A program made the translations under genes and the position numbers. Positions 63,567-64,000 of a stretch of DNA of 64,000 nt are shown piece after piece (within the stretch, counting starts at the first letter, position 1; each line of letters starts with the position of its first letter). Where the stretch lies: assembly GCA_963663495.1 (NCBI GenBank), contig OY760427.1:1860001-1924000 (forward strand), given 5' to 3'. Source of the stretch: G963663495 sp963663495 (GTDB taxonomy: Bacteria > Bacteroidota > Rhodothermia > Rhodothermales > Bin80). Below the pieces are notes generated by a model, which searched no databases, had not been told where the DNA came from, and saw nothing but the letters and a program-made list of their open reading frames with translations.

Positions 63567-64000
63567 GGAATCCAGCGCATGCTGCCCAGCGCACGGAAAT
63601 GAACAGTAAGATGGGAGGGAGCGAGCCGGGCAGAGGCAGCAAGAATGCCGAAACAGCGGCCGTCAGGGTAATGGCGGCTGCGAGCAGAAAGTAATGGCGG
63701 TGCCATGCACGGCGAATGCCGTGCATGATGGCCCACGCGAAGTATGCATGCGTTGGCCAAGCCCACGCCAACTGCAGATTTGGGCCTGCAGCATCGTGCA
63801 ACGACACGAACCAGAGGAAGATGAGGAGGAGCCCGGCAATTGAAACAACCGTGAGAAGCACCGCATCCACGTAATGCCAAAGCCGGTGCGGACGCATGGC
63901 CAACACAACCCCGAGACCGCAGACTAGCCAAGCAATCGGCACGACCGGTATAGAGGCGCCTGCGGGAGCTCCGGGGCCGTAGACGACGCGCTTCACGGAT
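63526..64000 (-). CDS. C-terminal part of a polytopic membrane protein (DUF4105-like), 5' truncated
   Basis: The frame is open to the window edge and ends at 63526, giving about 158 residues. Four or five hydrophobic helices are seen (IPVVPIAWLVCGLGVVLAM; VDAVLLTVVSIAGLLLIFLW; HYFLLAAAITLTAAVSAFLL). The motif FVSLHDAAGPNLQLAWAWPTH resembles the membrane tail of DUF4105 proteins, where (T)DH…NLNLLWA(L/W)P is usual. The last 14 codons lie inside tRNA-Glu on the opposite strand, so the original stop may have been upstream. The call is tentative. Confidence 0.45.
   Translation of the reverse strand, partial: SVKRVVYGPGAPAGASIPVVPIAWLVCGLGVVLAMRPHRLWHYVDAVLLTVVSIAGLLLIFLWFVSLHDAAGPNLQLAWAWPTHAYFAWAIMHGIRRAWHRHYFLLAAAITLTAAVSAFLLPLPGSLPPILLFISVRWAACAGFLVPRTGFEPVLPA

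Noticed and set aside
1..64000. CRISPR arrays or cas genes
   Set aside because: No regularly spaced direct repeats were found; the only repeated sequences are the TnpB/MITE family and FG-GAP coding motifs.

Overview
The window is about 64 kb of a bacterial chromosome, most likely from the Rhodothermota/Balneolota side of the Bacteroidota–Chlorobiota supergroup. The evidence is a SusC/SusD pair, FG-GAP/ASPIC lipoproteins, a GWxTD-domain protein, a PorZ-like propeller protein with a type IX-like tail, a System I cytochrome c maturation cluster with a Cys-type CcmE, and a fused E1 alpha/beta 2-oxoacid dehydrogenase. Many starts look like TTG or GTG. Decayed genes and insertion elements are common, which suits a lineage under relaxed selection. 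No 16S gene is present, so the placement is an inference.

Layout. 1-6.6 kb holds housekeeping genes: the tail of a VWA protein, rsmA and mgtE on plus; murB-ccmB-ccmC-ccmD-ccmE on minus; then a Band-7 lipoprotein and a terminator. 6.9-22 kb is a surface module on plus: SusC, SusD, a small lipoprotein, a giant FG-GAP/ASPIC lipoprotein with a G10 tract, a decayed paralogue of it, a CRTAC-type lipoprotein and a GWxTD protein, followed by an MGMT-family gene. 22.4-25 kb is a poorly coding island with a 2TM protein and a broken second MGMT copy. 25-31.4 kb holds aroA (minus) and tatA, gatA, sucD, engB and a TPR lipoprotein (plus). 32.9-42.4 kb holds a Cys/Met PLP enzyme, an SGNH hydrolase, the E1 fusion, a group II intron remnant fused to an IS66 remnant, and a two-component pair. 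44-62 kb holds pyrC, ddl, murF, a DHH phosphoesterase, pepA, pdxA, an AGCS symporter, an NhaC antiporter, ribH and the PorZ-like protein. The window ends with IS66 and IS1634 remnants, a 54-aa ORF, tRNA-His, tRNA-Glu and the end of a membrane protein.

The most unusual feature is a family of TnpB (IS605 OrfB) elements. Three copies (31423-32882, 45527-46988, 49370-50847) are bounded by GGGA(G/A)TTATAT terminal inverted repeats and flanked by perfect 8-bp target duplications (TAAATTAC, AAATATAA, TATGATAA). This is not the behaviour of HUH/TnpA-mobilised IS200/IS605 elements. A 170-bp MITE with the same ends and 8-bp duplications occurs alone at 17230 and inside a fourth, decayed TnpB element (42565-44118), and it also forms the left arm of the three composite elements. 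The implication is that a TnpB nuclease and its probable omega RNA have been captured by a DDE-type MITE system whose transposase is not in this window.
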